Positions 18,301 to 26,853 of a stretch of DNA of 63,102 nt are shown here, piece by piece. The translations under genes and the position numbers were made by a program. How positions within the stretch are numbered: the stretch's first letter is position 1; each line of letters opens with the position of its first letter. Source of the stretch: an uncultured Dorea sp. (GTDB taxonomy: Bacteria > Bacillota > Clostridia > Lachnospirales > Lachnospiraceae); the NCBI GenBank assembly GCA_910585725.1, contig CAJUFA010000019.1, positions 1 through 63,102 on the forward strand, written 5' to 3'. The notes below the pieces were generated by a model that searched no databases, was not told the DNA's origin, and saw only the letters and a list, made by a program, of their open reading frames with translations.

Positions 18301-20151
18301 TTACACCTCTTGCTGTTCTTTTAGTTTAGATATCTCCTGAATTCTCTCGAAGACGTATTTTACAGATTCTTCAAGTGTCAGCGTACTAGTATCTACTGTA
18401 ATCTCTGCATACTCCGGCGCCTCATACGGACTCGAAACGCCAGTAAAATTGGGAATTTCTCCATTTCGCGCTTTCTTATAAAGACCTTTTACATCTCGGG
18501 CCTCGCATTCCTCAAGGGGAGTACTGACATATATCTCTATAAAATTATTATCTCCTATAATCTTTCGCGCCCTCTTCCTGTCATTCTCAAACGGTGAGAT
18601 AATAGGCGTAAGTACAATCAATCCCGCGTCATTCATAAGCTTTGACACTTCTGCAATTCTTCGGATATTTTCAATACGATCCTGTTCTTCAAAACCTAAA
18701 TTGCTATTTAAACCCATTCTCACATTATCACCGTCAAGTAACATCGTATAACGTCCAGATACATTTAAAGCCTTTTCTATTTCATTTGCCAATGTAGATT
18801 TTCCTGCACCTGACAAACCGGTAAACCACAGTGTAATCGGTTTCTGATTCATCTTTTCTGCTCTTATTTTTCGTGTAATATCCAACTTCTGCCATGCAAT
18901 GTTCTCTGCCCTTCGCAGCGAATGATCTATTATGCCGCACGCTGATGTTGTATTTCTTACCCTGTCTATCAAAATAAAACAACCGGTCTCCTTGTGGTTT
19001 TTAAATGTGTCATAAACTAAATTCTCCGACGTTACAATATCGCAAACCGCAATCTCATTTTTGTATACTCTAGAAACCGCTAAGTGTTCACCAGAATATA
19101 TGTCCATCTTATATTTGATTTTCATAACAGTTGCCGGAAGCATTTTTGTACCCAATTTGATCAGAAAATTTCTACCTTGTACCAACTCCGTATCATCCAT
19201 CCACAATATGGAAGCTGTAAACATTGTGCTAACCTTCAACCGTGTCCCCCGTACAAATACACATCCTCTGGATACGTCGACTTCTCTGCTTAATTGAACC
19301 GTTACCGGATTTCCTTTCTTTGCAATCCGCGTTTTTCTGTCCGCCAGAAAAATCTCTTGTATTTCCGCTTTCTCACCGCTTGGTAATACAGTAATCTGTT
19401 CTCCTATCGAAATCTGTCCAGACGTAATCTGTCCTTGAAATCCTCGAAAAGTATGATTGGGCCTACATACCCTTTGAACAGGCATAACAAATCCCTCTTC
19501 CATCACACCTTCATCAATATCAATATTTTCCAGATATCCTAACAATGTCTGTCCCTGATACCACGGCATATATTTCGACTCCTGGGTAACATTGTCTCCT
19601 TCTGTAGCCGACACCGGGATTACAGTAATGTAAGAAAGTTCCAAATCTATAGCAAGCTTTTTTATTTCCTTTTCAATCTTTCTGAACTCTACTTCGCAAT
19701 AGCGTATCAAATCCATTTTATTAACCGCAAAACAAAAATACCGTATTCCCATTAGAGCGCAGATTTTCACATGTCTCCTGGTCTGTACCAATATCCCTTG
19801 AGTCGCATCAACCAAAATAACCGCCAAATCAGCATAAGAAGCACCTACCGCCATATTTCTTGTGTACTCTTCATGCCCCGGCGTATCTGCCACAATAAAA
19901 CTCCGACATTCAGTTGTAAAATATCGGTATGCTACGTCAATTGTAATTCCTTGCTCACGTTCTGCCATCAATCCGTCTAGAAGCAAAGAATAATCTAATT
20001 TTCCGTCCCTGTTTCCCACTTTACTATCTAACTCTAACGCACGTTCCTGATCTGCAAAAAGAAGCTTGGCGTCATACAGCATATGACCTATAAGAGTAGA
20101 TTTTCCGTCGTCCACGCTTCCGCATGTTATAAATTTCAGCAATCCTTTCAT
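18301..20151 (-). CDS. cysNC: bifunctional sulfate adenylyltransferase GTPase subunit / adenylylsulfate kinase (CysNC)
   Basis: 616 residues, the length of CysN-CysC fusions (NodQ-like). Residues about 1-420 are the elongation-factor-like GTPase that drives ATP sulfurylase: GSVDDGKSTLIGHMLYD, DTPGHEEYTRNMAVGAS and AVNKMDLI. Residues about 440-610 are APS kinase: TLWFTGLSGAGKSTLANEI, LDGDNVRMGLNSNLGF, and IYVSTPLEECEARDVKGLY. With CysD it makes APS from sulfate and then PAPS. The only PAPS consumer visible nearby is a sulfotransferase three genes upstream, which points to glycan sulfation rather than sulfur assimilation. Confidence 0.92.
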   Translation of the reverse strand: MKGLLKFITCGSVDDGKSTLIGHMLYDAKLLFADQERALELDSKVGNRDGKLDYSLLLDGLMAEREQGITIDVAYRYFTTECRSFIVADTPGHEEYTRNMAVGASYADLAVILVDATQGILVQTRRHVKICALMGIRYFCFAVNKMDLIRYCEVEFRKIEKEIKKLAIDLELSYITVIPVSATEGDNVTQESKYMPWYQGQTLLGYLENIDIDEGVMEEGFVMPVQRVCRPNHTFRGFQGQITSGQISIGEQITVLPSGEKAEIQEIFLADRKTRIAKKGNPVTVQLSREVDVSRGCVFVRGTRLKVSTMFTASILWMDDTELVQGRNFLIKLGTKMLPATVMKIKYKMDIYSGEHLAVSRVYKNEIAVCDIVTSENLVYDTFKNHKETGCFILIDRVRNTTSACGIIDHSLRRAENIAWQKLDITRKIRAEKMNQKPITLWFTGLSGAGKSTLANEIEKALNVSGRYTMLLDGDNVRMGLNSNLGFEEQDRIENIRRIAEVSKLMNDAGLIVLTPIISPFENDRKRARKIIGDNNFIEIYVSTPLEECEARDVKGLYKKARNGEIPNFTGVSSPYEAPEYAEITVDTSTLTLEESVKYVFERIQEISKLKEQQEV

Positions 20152-20154
20152 CGT

Positions 20155-21048
20155 CTAGAAATACCCCTCTCTTTTGCGTCTTTCCATACTTCCCGCCGCC
20201 TCATGATCTATTACACGACTCGTACGCTCTGAAGTAACCGCCCCCAATGTCTCTTCAACAATTGCATCAAGAGTATCTGCCTTAGATTCCACACCGCCAG
20301 TTAACGGATAGCATCCCAGCGTTCGAAACCGCACACTTTTATATTCAATCTTCTCATTCGGGAATAGATGCAGACGTTCATCATCGACCATAATAATATT
20401 ACCTTCTCGATACACAACCGGACGTACTTTTGCAAAATAAAGTGGAACAATCTCTATTTTTTCCTTGGCAATATACTGCCAGATATCCTTCTCTGTCCAA
20501 TTGGACAGCGGAAAAACTCTTATGCTTTCTCCTCTATGTATTTGTGTATTATACAAATTCCACATCTCTGGTTTTTGATTTTTGGGATCCCATGCCTGCG
20601 CTTCATTGCGGAAAGAAAAAATCCGTTCTTTTGCTCTTGATTTTTCTTCATCACGCCTTCCTCCTCCGAATGCCGCTGTAAAACCATATTTCTCAAGAGC
20701 CTGTTTTAATGCCTGTGTCTTCATAATATCCGTGTAAGCCGAACCAAAATCAAATGGATTAATTCCTTGCCTTACTCCTTCCTCATTCGTATATACCAAC
20801 ATTTCGATTTCTTTCTCCCTTGCTATACGATCGCGAAACTCGATCATCTCATGAAATTTCCATGTTGTATCTATATGCAGAAAAGGAAAAGGGGGTTTTT
20901 CCGGATAAAATGCTTTTATCGCAAGATGCAGCATTACAGAGCTGTCTTTACCTATAGAATATAGCATAACGGGTTTTTCACACTCTGCTGCAACTTCTCG
21001 CATAATATAGATTGCTTCTGCTTCTAACATATCCAGATGTTTACTCAT
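20155..21048 (-). CDS. cysD: sulfate adenylyltransferase subunit 2
   Basis: 297 residues from ATG 21048; a TTG two codons earlier also fits the frame. It is the nucleotide-transferring subunit of heterodimeric ATP sulfurylase, an ATP-pyrophosphatase family member. Landmarks are MLYSIGKDSSVMLHL (the PP-loop, SxGKDS), FPFLHIDTTWKF, AAFGGGRRDEEKSRAKERI and VFPLSNWTEKDIWQYI. It sits 3 nt upstream of cysNC, its obligate partner. No cysH follows. The family usually feeds either assimilation or PAPS-dependent sulfation. Confidence 0.92.
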   Translation of the reverse strand: MSKHLDMLEAEAIYIMREVAAECEKPVMLYSIGKDSSVMLHLAIKAFYPEKPPFPFLHIDTTWKFHEMIEFRDRIAREKEIEMLVYTNEEGVRQGINPFDFGSAYTDIMKTQALKQALEKYGFTAAFGGGRRDEEKSRAKERIFSFRNEAQAWDPKNQKPEMWNLYNTQIHRGESIRVFPLSNWTEKDIWQYIAKEKIEIVPLYFAKVRPVVYREGNIIMVDDERLHLFPNEKIEYKSVRFRTLGCYPLTGGVESKADTLDAIVEETLGAVTSERTSRVIDHEAAGSMERRKREGYF

Positions 21049-21110
21049 CGACAACTCTTATTCCCTCCCTGAACTGATTTTCATATATAGCAGTACCTAT
21101 TCTTCTGTGG

Positions 21111-21902
21111 TTAATTTATAATATTTTCTATCCGATTTACAATATAAAAACCTTTATCGTTTCGACAGTTCCTACGGTTATATTTCATCTCACTTCCATC
21201 CATTTGCCTGAATACAGCGCCGGCTTCTTCCACAATACACTGCATCGCAGCAGTATCCCATTCCATTGTAGGATTATAACGGTAATATAGTTCCGCATCA
21301 CCCCTGGCAATCAAGCAGCCCTTTAATGAACTTCCAATACTAATCTTCTCTTTAAAACAATGCTTTTTTAACAGACTTTCCATTTCCAAACAATTATGCG
21401 AATTACTCATGACTATCCTCAGCTCGTCGCTACTCGTTATATCCGACGCGTGAATCCTCTGAGTTTTCGCATTTGATTTCTGCAAATACGCTCCTTTTCC
21501 TTTTCTCGCATAATATAATTCATCTACATACGGTGCGTAAATAACACCTAATATTACATCATGTTTATATGAAAGACCTATATTTACTGTAAATTGTCCG
21601 TTACGCTTAATAAACTCTTTCGTTCCATCAAGGGGATCAATGATAAAGCAATAATCATTATAAAGACGCGAAGAATCATCTGCCTCTTCTTCACACAAAA
21701 TAGCATATTTTTTATATTTTCTTTTCAGAGCATCAACAATTATCTTATTAGATAATCGATCTGCCTCAGTTAACGGCGAATTATCCTGCTTATAATTTAC
21801 CTGTATCTCTCCGACCTGATTATATACATCCATAATCGCTTTTCCAGCTTGAACTGCTATATCCTTACAATCCTCCATGATTTCTTCTATTAAATAATGC
21901 AT
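21111..21902 (-). CDS. cysQ: 3'(2'),5'-bisphosphate nucleotidase (PAP phosphatase)
   Basis: 263 residues of the inositol-monophosphatase superfamily. The two metal motifs are visible: EEEADDS (about residues 70-78) and IDPLDGTKEFIKRNGQFT (about 88-105), plus WDTAAMQCIVEEAG near the C-terminus. CysQ removes the 3' phosphate of PAP, the inhibitory by-product of PAPS-dependent sulfation, and can act on PAPS. AGGAGG is 5 nt before ATG. Its place between the sulfotransferase and cysD completes a PAPS cycle. Confidence 0.88.
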   Translation of the reverse strand: MHYLIEEIMEDCKDIAVQAGKAIMDVYNQVGEIQVNYKQDNSPLTEADRLSNKIIVDALKRKYKKYAILCEEEADDSSRLYNDYCFIIDPLDGTKEFIKRNGQFTVNIGLSYKHDVILGVIYAPYVDELYYARKGKGAYLQKSNAKTQRIHASDITSSDELRIVMSNSHNCLEMESLLKKHCFKEKISIGSSLKGCLIARGDAELYYRYNPTMEWDTAAMQCIVEEAGAVFRQMDGSEMKYNRRNCRNDKGFYIVNRIENIIN

Positions 21903-21965
21903 AAAATCCTCCTAAAGACTCCTGTTTTCAGCCAGCTATTCAAGTCTTTCATAAATATGTTATTT

Positions 21966-23249
21966 TCATACTTTCTCAAACATATCTGCATAAAAAAGCC
22001 AATTACTTATATGATCAAATTTTCCTATTTTCATATCCAATAACTTATTTGCAACCTGAAACGCAGAACTTACATTTTCAATCATAATTAAAACAAAAAT
22101 ATCTTCTTTTCCTTTTAGTATATTGGGCGATTGACATATGAATCCACATTCCAGTTCTTTTCCCCACTTTTTTTCATCGCTGTCAACAACAAGGCTTATA
22201 GAACACATTTCCTTAATCATAGCGACATATTGATTAAAACATCTTCCTGTTCCCCATAAAACAAGCTCATTAGATTCAACACCTGTAAATCTATCAGGTA
22301 CAGAAAGTTCCGCACATACTTTTACTGCTTTATGTAATCCTTTTTTCCTGATTATACTGTCAAACAAATCCCATTTTTCATATCTATCATGGGCAGTAAA
22401 ATACCTTGGATTACAGAAAAGAGCATATTGCGCATCCGTTTTTCTTAAATAGAATTGCTCTCGATCCAAATAATTTAATAAAATATTACCTTTATCAGAT
22501 TGTATCAAAATCAGCGAAACACCATTTTGATTATATTCCTTCATGCCAGCTCTGCATCCCCAAAAATCCGCTGCTATTATATCCCCCTGATGATTTTCTC
22601 CTTTAAACTGACACTCATAACATGCTTTTTTCTTATAATTTAAAGACGCAAATCCATACTCTGAACTACTAAGCAACTGCTTATATTCTTTTCCATTTTC
22701 AAATCTTGCATAAATATACGCCGGAACCCATCCCTCTTCTTTATACCGAATATTAAAATCAATCACTTTTGTCCTATACTTTTTTTCAATATCCAACACA
22801 AATTCTCTTTGAACAATCTCATCTGTAACGCCGTCGCACATCAATTCTATCGTGAACAGTTTACGCGCATCTACCGCTTCCTTCCTTACAAGTTTTTCAA
22901 GATATGCGATATCACACCCTAATCCTGTAAATAATACAATTCTTTCTTTTTTTATTTCTGATATCACGTCTTTGTATACCAATATCTTATCCCCATCTTT
23001 CATAACATACTTGTTTACATAAACATACTTACTTCCTTTGAATTTCCACAATTCATTTTTTTTCTCGGCATATCCATATAATACAGAATGAAAGTCTTCT
23101 GAATAGACGGCTCCGTACACAATTCCTCCTCTATCTATTATTGCTTCAGCTATTGCGCTTGCGACGCCTCCTGAAGAAGAACTTTTTAATTTTTTTTCGT
23201 CAAGATAATATCCTGCATATGCATTCATCAACAAAATCTCTCTTTTCAT
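21966..23249 (-). CDS. F420-hydrogenase-beta-like (FrhB/FdhB) glycan-locus protein with C-terminal Rossmann-like module
   Basis: 427 residues. The N-terminal 320 residues follow the coenzyme F420 hydrogenase/dehydrogenase beta family: KSSSSGGVASAIAEAII, VLFTGLGCDIAYLEKLV, and a cysteine pair ACYECQF followed by GDIIAADFWGC. The ferredoxin N-terminal domain of true FrhB is absent. The C-terminus starts ELVLWGTGRCFNQYVAMI and is the locus-wide module. Relatives often occur in exopolysaccharide loci with pyruvyl transferases, and their reaction is unclear. The ribosome site is weak; ATG is 6 nt after the sulfotransferase stop. Confidence 0.75.
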   Translation of the reverse strand: MKREILLMNAYAGYYLDEKKLKSSSSGGVASAIAEAIIDRGGIVYGAVYSEDFHSVLYGYAEKKNELWKFKGSKYVYVNKYVMKDGDKILVYKDVISEIKKERIVLFTGLGCDIAYLEKLVRKEAVDARKLFTIELMCDGVTDEIVQREFVLDIEKKYRTKVIDFNIRYKEEGWVPAYIYARFENGKEYKQLLSSSEYGFASLNYKKKACYECQFKGENHQGDIIAADFWGCRAGMKEYNQNGVSLILIQSDKGNILLNYLDREQFYLRKTDAQYALFCNPRYFTAHDRYEKWDLFDSIIRKKGLHKAVKVCAELSVPDRFTGVESNELVLWGTGRCFNQYVAMIKEMCSISLVVDSDEKKWGKELECGFICQSPNILKGKEDIFVLIMIENVSSAFQVANKLLDMKIGKFDHISNWLFYADMFEKV

Positions 23250-23255
23250 TGTAAT

Positions 23256-24443
23256 TTATATATTTATGTTTTCCCATTTATCCCAAAATTCTTTCTTCTC
23301 TTCATTTGTATAAAAGAAGTCAACTTTTGCATTATCATGATATTGTTGTTCTAACCATTCAACAGGAATTTTGATTTGTTTTTTCAATTCTTTGTAAATA
23401 TATCTATAACACTTTTCTTCTCCCAAACCAGCATGTACAAGTTTAAAATCCGGCTTACCTACGAATTCTCCTATTATATCCTCATTGGCATCTATTCTTT
23501 CCATTTTCAGCACAAGAATTTCTATATTATCTTCTCTAATCCATGTATAACCGCGCTCTCTATCAAACGGATATTGAAAAATATCAATTCCGGTTACTGT
23601 CTTCAATTCTTTGTCAAACCAGACAAATTCATAATCCATTGTCAATGCAACATCAATCCAGTTTAGGGCTGCTCTTTCAATATAAGAATCATTGCATCTA
23701 TCTGAGAATTCACCATTAAACCCATGTACAAATTGAGACAGCGCCCTACCAATCGGTTCCCTTACCATAGTAATAATCTTTACTTTTCTTTTTCTGTCTC
23801 TAATACTATTTCTAAAATAAGACATTTCATTATTTTGTACCTTTGGATTTTCATTTATCCATCTATTATATGCAATAAAATGAATCTGTACCGATTCTAC
23901 TTTATTTTTTACTAATGAGGAATATATTGTGGACGAACCCACTTTTGCTGGCTGATAAATTAAAATAGCATTGGGAGATTTGCTTATATCCATTACATAT
24001 CTCATATGATTATACAGTTCATAACTTTTGAGATATATTTCTTTTCTTTGAATAAAATCATTTCTATAACTTTCTGGTATCCTTATATTTTCAATATTTA
24101 ACTCTATGCCCAGACTAATTCCATACCATGTGCATACATATGCTTTTACTTTTTTTATCTGCAAACTATCTATAATGTCCTGACAATACTCACGGCTCCC
24201 TACAATGACCAGATAATCTTCCTTATCTGTCTTTTCTTTCAATTCATCCAGGGTAATAATCGGATGATTCATATTTTCTTTATTTTTTTCTCCAATTCTA
24301 TCGCAAAAACAAGTAAAATTCACTGAAAGCTCTTTTAACAATTCTGCCATCTTTTCTCCAAAAGCTCCGGCCCCATAAATGATAATAGGTCTTTCAAACA
24401 GTATATTTATATTATGAATAAACTCATAGTCTTTCACGTACAT
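23256..24443 (-). CDS. PAPS-dependent glycan sulfotransferase with N-terminal Rossmann-like module
   Basis: 395 residues. Residues 1-110 are the shared module (PIIIYGAGAFGEKMAELL). From about 160 the chain reads YQPAKVGSSTIYSSL, where KVGSST (167-172) fits the 5'-phosphosulfate loop, and TMVREPIGRALSQF (226-238), where Arg and Ser fit the 3'-phosphate site of sulfotransferases. The remainder is helical and unlike cytosolic aryl sulfotransferases, nearer to capsule sulfotransferase-like families. With cysD, cysNC and cysQ downstream it is the obvious user of PAPS. The acceptor is inferred to be the glycan made by neighbouring transferases. AT-rich gene. Confidence 0.82.
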   Translation of the reverse strand: MYVKDYEFIHNINILFERPIIIYGAGAFGEKMAELLKELSVNFTCFCDRIGEKNKENMNHPIITLDELKEKTDKEDYLVIVGSREYCQDIIDSLQIKKVKAYVCTWYGISLGIELNIENIRIPESYRNDFIQRKEIYLKSYELYNHMRYVMDISKSPNAILIYQPAKVGSSTIYSSLVKNKVESVQIHFIAYNRWINENPKVQNNEMSYFRNSIRDRKRKVKIITMVREPIGRALSQFVHGFNGEFSDRCNDSYIERAALNWIDVALTMDYEFVWFDKELKTVTGIDIFQYPFDRERGYTWIREDNIEILVLKMERIDANEDIIGEFVGKPDFKLVHAGLGEEKCYRYIYKELKKQIKIPVEWLEQQYHDNAKVDFFYTNEEKKEFWDKWENINI

Positions 24444-24473
24444 TCTTTTTTAATTTCTTCCTTTCCGCCGAAT

Positions 24474-25724
24474 TTAGTCCGAAACCATTTCCCATATTAT
24501 ATTTCCTCTGCTCTCCGTGTTTTGGACTAGACTAAAAACATTGAATTTATTTCCTTCATTCACTGTAATAAATTCTTCCAGGCTCAACAGATCACATTCC
24601 TTTGCCATATATTTCTTTATCAAAGCAAAAAAATCTGCTCCATTCTTGAGATCCCTCATGAAATTTTCTCTATTTTTACTACAAAATGTTGCATCACTGA
24701 AACGCATGGCCTTTTTCATACACCAGTCTATCGCTACTTTTTCAAGGAAAATTTTTTTCTTGATTTTATTAAAAAGAACCGTTCCTTTTTTATTAGATAC
24801 AACTATCATAGTTAATCCTTTATTCTGATTTTGTTCATATAATTTCCCATCATACTCGGCAAAATTTCCCAAGCTTATATCTGCAATTCTAGGAATTGCC
24901 GCGTATTTACATTTGTAACAGGATGGACGTAAATAAAGTTTTTCTAAAAATCCAATATGCATGGAGTTACAAAAAGCATTTGTTATTACTTCCTTTTCAT
25001 TTTCAAATTTAACAGATATTTTATTCGGCCTCCATCCATCTCTTTTATCCTTCCAGCAAATGGAGATAGCTTTACTGTTATATTTTTCTTCCAAAGCATC
25101 TAAATATTTTAAAAAAACACTCTTTGACGGCACCCCATGACAAAACACATCAATCGTATACAAATTGGGATAATCCTTCCCTAAAAAGCTATATAAACCT
25201 TCTATCTGACATGGTGTTCCAGAAAATAATACAGTCTTTCCTTCTTCAAGATCCTTTTGTGCCAAAGAAAAGTTATCACCTGTATCCGACTGCAGATATT
25301 TAGTCTTACGAAATTTTTTTGCTTCTTCCAGATTTGAGGCGCGATGATGTCTTACTTGAAACCCGTTATCTAATGATACGCCATAGACAATACCCCGCAT
25401 ATCACCTATAACTTCACAAAATAATTCAAAGATCCCTCCCGCAGAACTTTCTAGATTCTTTATTTCATCTTTATTATAAGCCGCATAACAATACAAATTA
25501 CAGTCATTCACATTTGAGATAGCATGAATCATCGGACATTTCTCTAAACACAGTCCGCAATTATTACATAAAGAATGATCTATTTGAGGATACACAAATC
25601 CTTCATCATCAAGATTCATAGAAATACACTTTTGTTCACAAATATTTATACACGCGCCGCACCCGCAACAGTTTTCTTTCTTTACAATATTTATACAATT
25701 TCTTATTTTGTTTATTTCTGACAT
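24474..25724 (-). CDS. ferredoxin-domain FrhB/FdhB-like protein of polysaccharide locus
   Basis: 416 residues from ATG 25724, with TGGAG 6 nt upstream. An earlier in-frame start would run through the upstream hairpin and is less likely. Residues about 10-70 hold two [4Fe-4S] sites: CCGCGACINICEQKC and CNNCGLCLEKCP. The FrhB-like body follows (ESSAGGIFELFCEVI, VLFSGTPCQIEGLYSF, CHGVPS, SCYKCKYA). Such proteins act as flavin iron-sulfur oxidoreductases in methanogens. In exopolysaccharide loci the role is undefined. It is the first gene after the terminator-like hairpin, and the sulfotransferase follows 30 nt later. Confidence 0.8.
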   Translation of the reverse strand: MSEINKIRNCINIVKKENCCGCGACINICEQKCISMNLDDEGFVYPQIDHSLCNNCGLCLEKCPMIHAISNVNDCNLYCYAAYNKDEIKNLESSAGGIFELFCEVIGDMRGIVYGVSLDNGFQVRHHRASNLEEAKKFRKTKYLQSDTGDNFSLAQKDLEEGKTVLFSGTPCQIEGLYSFLGKDYPNLYTIDVFCHGVPSKSVFLKYLDALEEKYNSKAISICWKDKRDGWRPNKISVKFENEKEVITNAFCNSMHIGFLEKLYLRPSCYKCKYAAIPRIADISLGNFAEYDGKLYEQNQNKGLTMIVVSNKKGTVLFNKIKKKIFLEKVAIDWCMKKAMRFSDATFCSKNRENFMRDLKNGADFFALIKKYMAKECDLLSLEEFITVNEGNKFNVFSLVQNTESRGNIIWEMVSD

Positions 25725-25756
25725 TACATCTCCATTATAATTGTCTGGTTTGTATA

Positions 25757-25787
25757 AATATGCGGGTTCTTTACAAACCCGCATATT
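25757..25787 (-). terminator. hairpin after the secreted-protein gene
   Basis: A 12-bp perfect stem AATATGCGGGTT / AACCCGCATATT encloses a 7-nt loop, 19 nt after the stop of the secreted protein. Only a short T-rich stretch (TTTATAC) follows on the minus strand, so read-through into the polysaccharide genes is possible. Almost no room for a separate promoter exists before ATG 25724. Confidence 0.6.
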
Positions 25788-25805
25788 ATCCTCAAAATCT
25801 TATCT

Positions 25806-26810
25806 TTATTGTATCGCTATTGTCTCAACATTATTATCAGAGAAAGTAAATTTTAAGCTTCCGTTCTTCCAGTTGGAAACCATACTTGCTGTAAAGGTAT
25901 ATGTGTCGCCCGACTTTGTATAATGACTGCCTGCTGACATCGCAACTGGTGTCGTTGCACCTGATTTAAATAATTCAATTTTTGAAACGGTTACGCCGCT
26001 CGGAAGAGTAACTGTAACACTATTACTTGCTGATGAAATTTCCGACGTTGACAAATAAGAATCACTATGCTCCGCATAGCTCCAGGTAACCTTAATTGAC
26101 GGGAATTCCATGTCATCTCCCCATGTTGCGTTCTTATTCAAAGCTCCTGTCATCTTAAAAGAACAATCATTCCAATCCGCCAAATCAGTGGTCTTTTTAG
26201 TATACGCATATCCTGAACCCTCTGTATACCCTGGCTCATAATTCTCTGGTACGCCCGCAATCGTCGTTTTGATCGTGGCTGCGCCTGTGCTGGTAAGCGT
26301 TGCTACTGTAGGATCTGTTGCCGCACCGTCTGTAATTGCCAGATATAATTTGTTTTCTTTATCTGTATCTTCAAAATCTGCGCTATCTGCATACTTGATA
26401 CTGCTGTCTCCCGCTGCCATCTGCTCCAATTTTACCGTCACATCAATATCCTGTGCATTTTCATTTGTCAATTCCTGCGCCTTGCTGTTTTCTGTATAGG
26501 TCTTTGATCCGTCGTCCGCCGTACTCGTCAAGAAGAATACTCCGGTGTCGCCAGTAAACGTAGAATCCGCATATTTTTCGCCGCTTGTCGCCGCAATCAA
26601 TCCGTTCGGATCTGCAATATAATCATAAGTTCCTGCCGGAATCGTTGGAAGTGTTACAGTAAGCGTAGGATATTTCATCTCTCCGCCTTCATAAGAACCT
26701 TCTCCTTCAGAAACACCCGGTGTCACATCTCCCGCAAATACTGTCATTGCGCTTCCGATTGTCATAGTTGCTGCTACTGCAATTGCCGTATACTTCTTAA
26801 AATTTTTCAT
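25806..26810 (-). CDS. secreted acidic Ig-like surface protein
   Basis: 334 residues from ATG 26810, which has AGGAGG 9 nt upstream; the longer frame has no such site. The signal peptide is clear (a KNFKKY basic start, a hydrophobic AIAVAATMTIGSAM core, cut after VFA). The mature protein is rich in Thr, Ser, Asp and Glu. The last 90 residues contain VTVTLPSGVTVSKIELFKSG and a YTFTASMVSNWKNGSLKFTF segment that resemble the X2/Ig-like modules of cell-surface proteins. No LPxTG or transmembrane anchor is seen. It follows a membrane protein gene, possibly its partner. Function unknown. Confidence 0.7.
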   Translation of the reverse strand: MKNFKKYTAIAVAATMTIGSAMTVFAGDVTPGVSEGEGSYEGGEMKYPTLTVTLPTIPAGTYDYIADPNGLIAATSGEKYADSTFTGDTGVFFLTSTADDGSKTYTENSKAQELTNENAQDIDVTVKLEQMAAGDSSIKYADSADFEDTDKENKLYLAITDGAATDPTVATLTSTGAATIKTTIAGVPENYEPGYTEGSGYAYTKKTTDLADWNDCSFKMTGALNKNATWGDDMEFPSIKVTWSYAEHSDSYLSTSEISSASNSVTVTLPSGVTVSKIELFKSGATTPVAMSAGSHYTKSGDTYTFTASMVSNWKNGSLKFTFSDNNVETIAIQ

Positions 26811-26853
26811 TGCGTTAATTCCTCCTATTTTAAATATATTTGATTTCCTACCG

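Noticed and set aside
18301..21048. CysD/CysNC as part of assimilatory sulfate reduction.
   Set aside because: No PAPS or APS reductase, sulfite reductase or cysteine synthase is in the operon, while a sulfotransferase and PAP phosphatase are. Assimilation cannot be excluded from outside the window.
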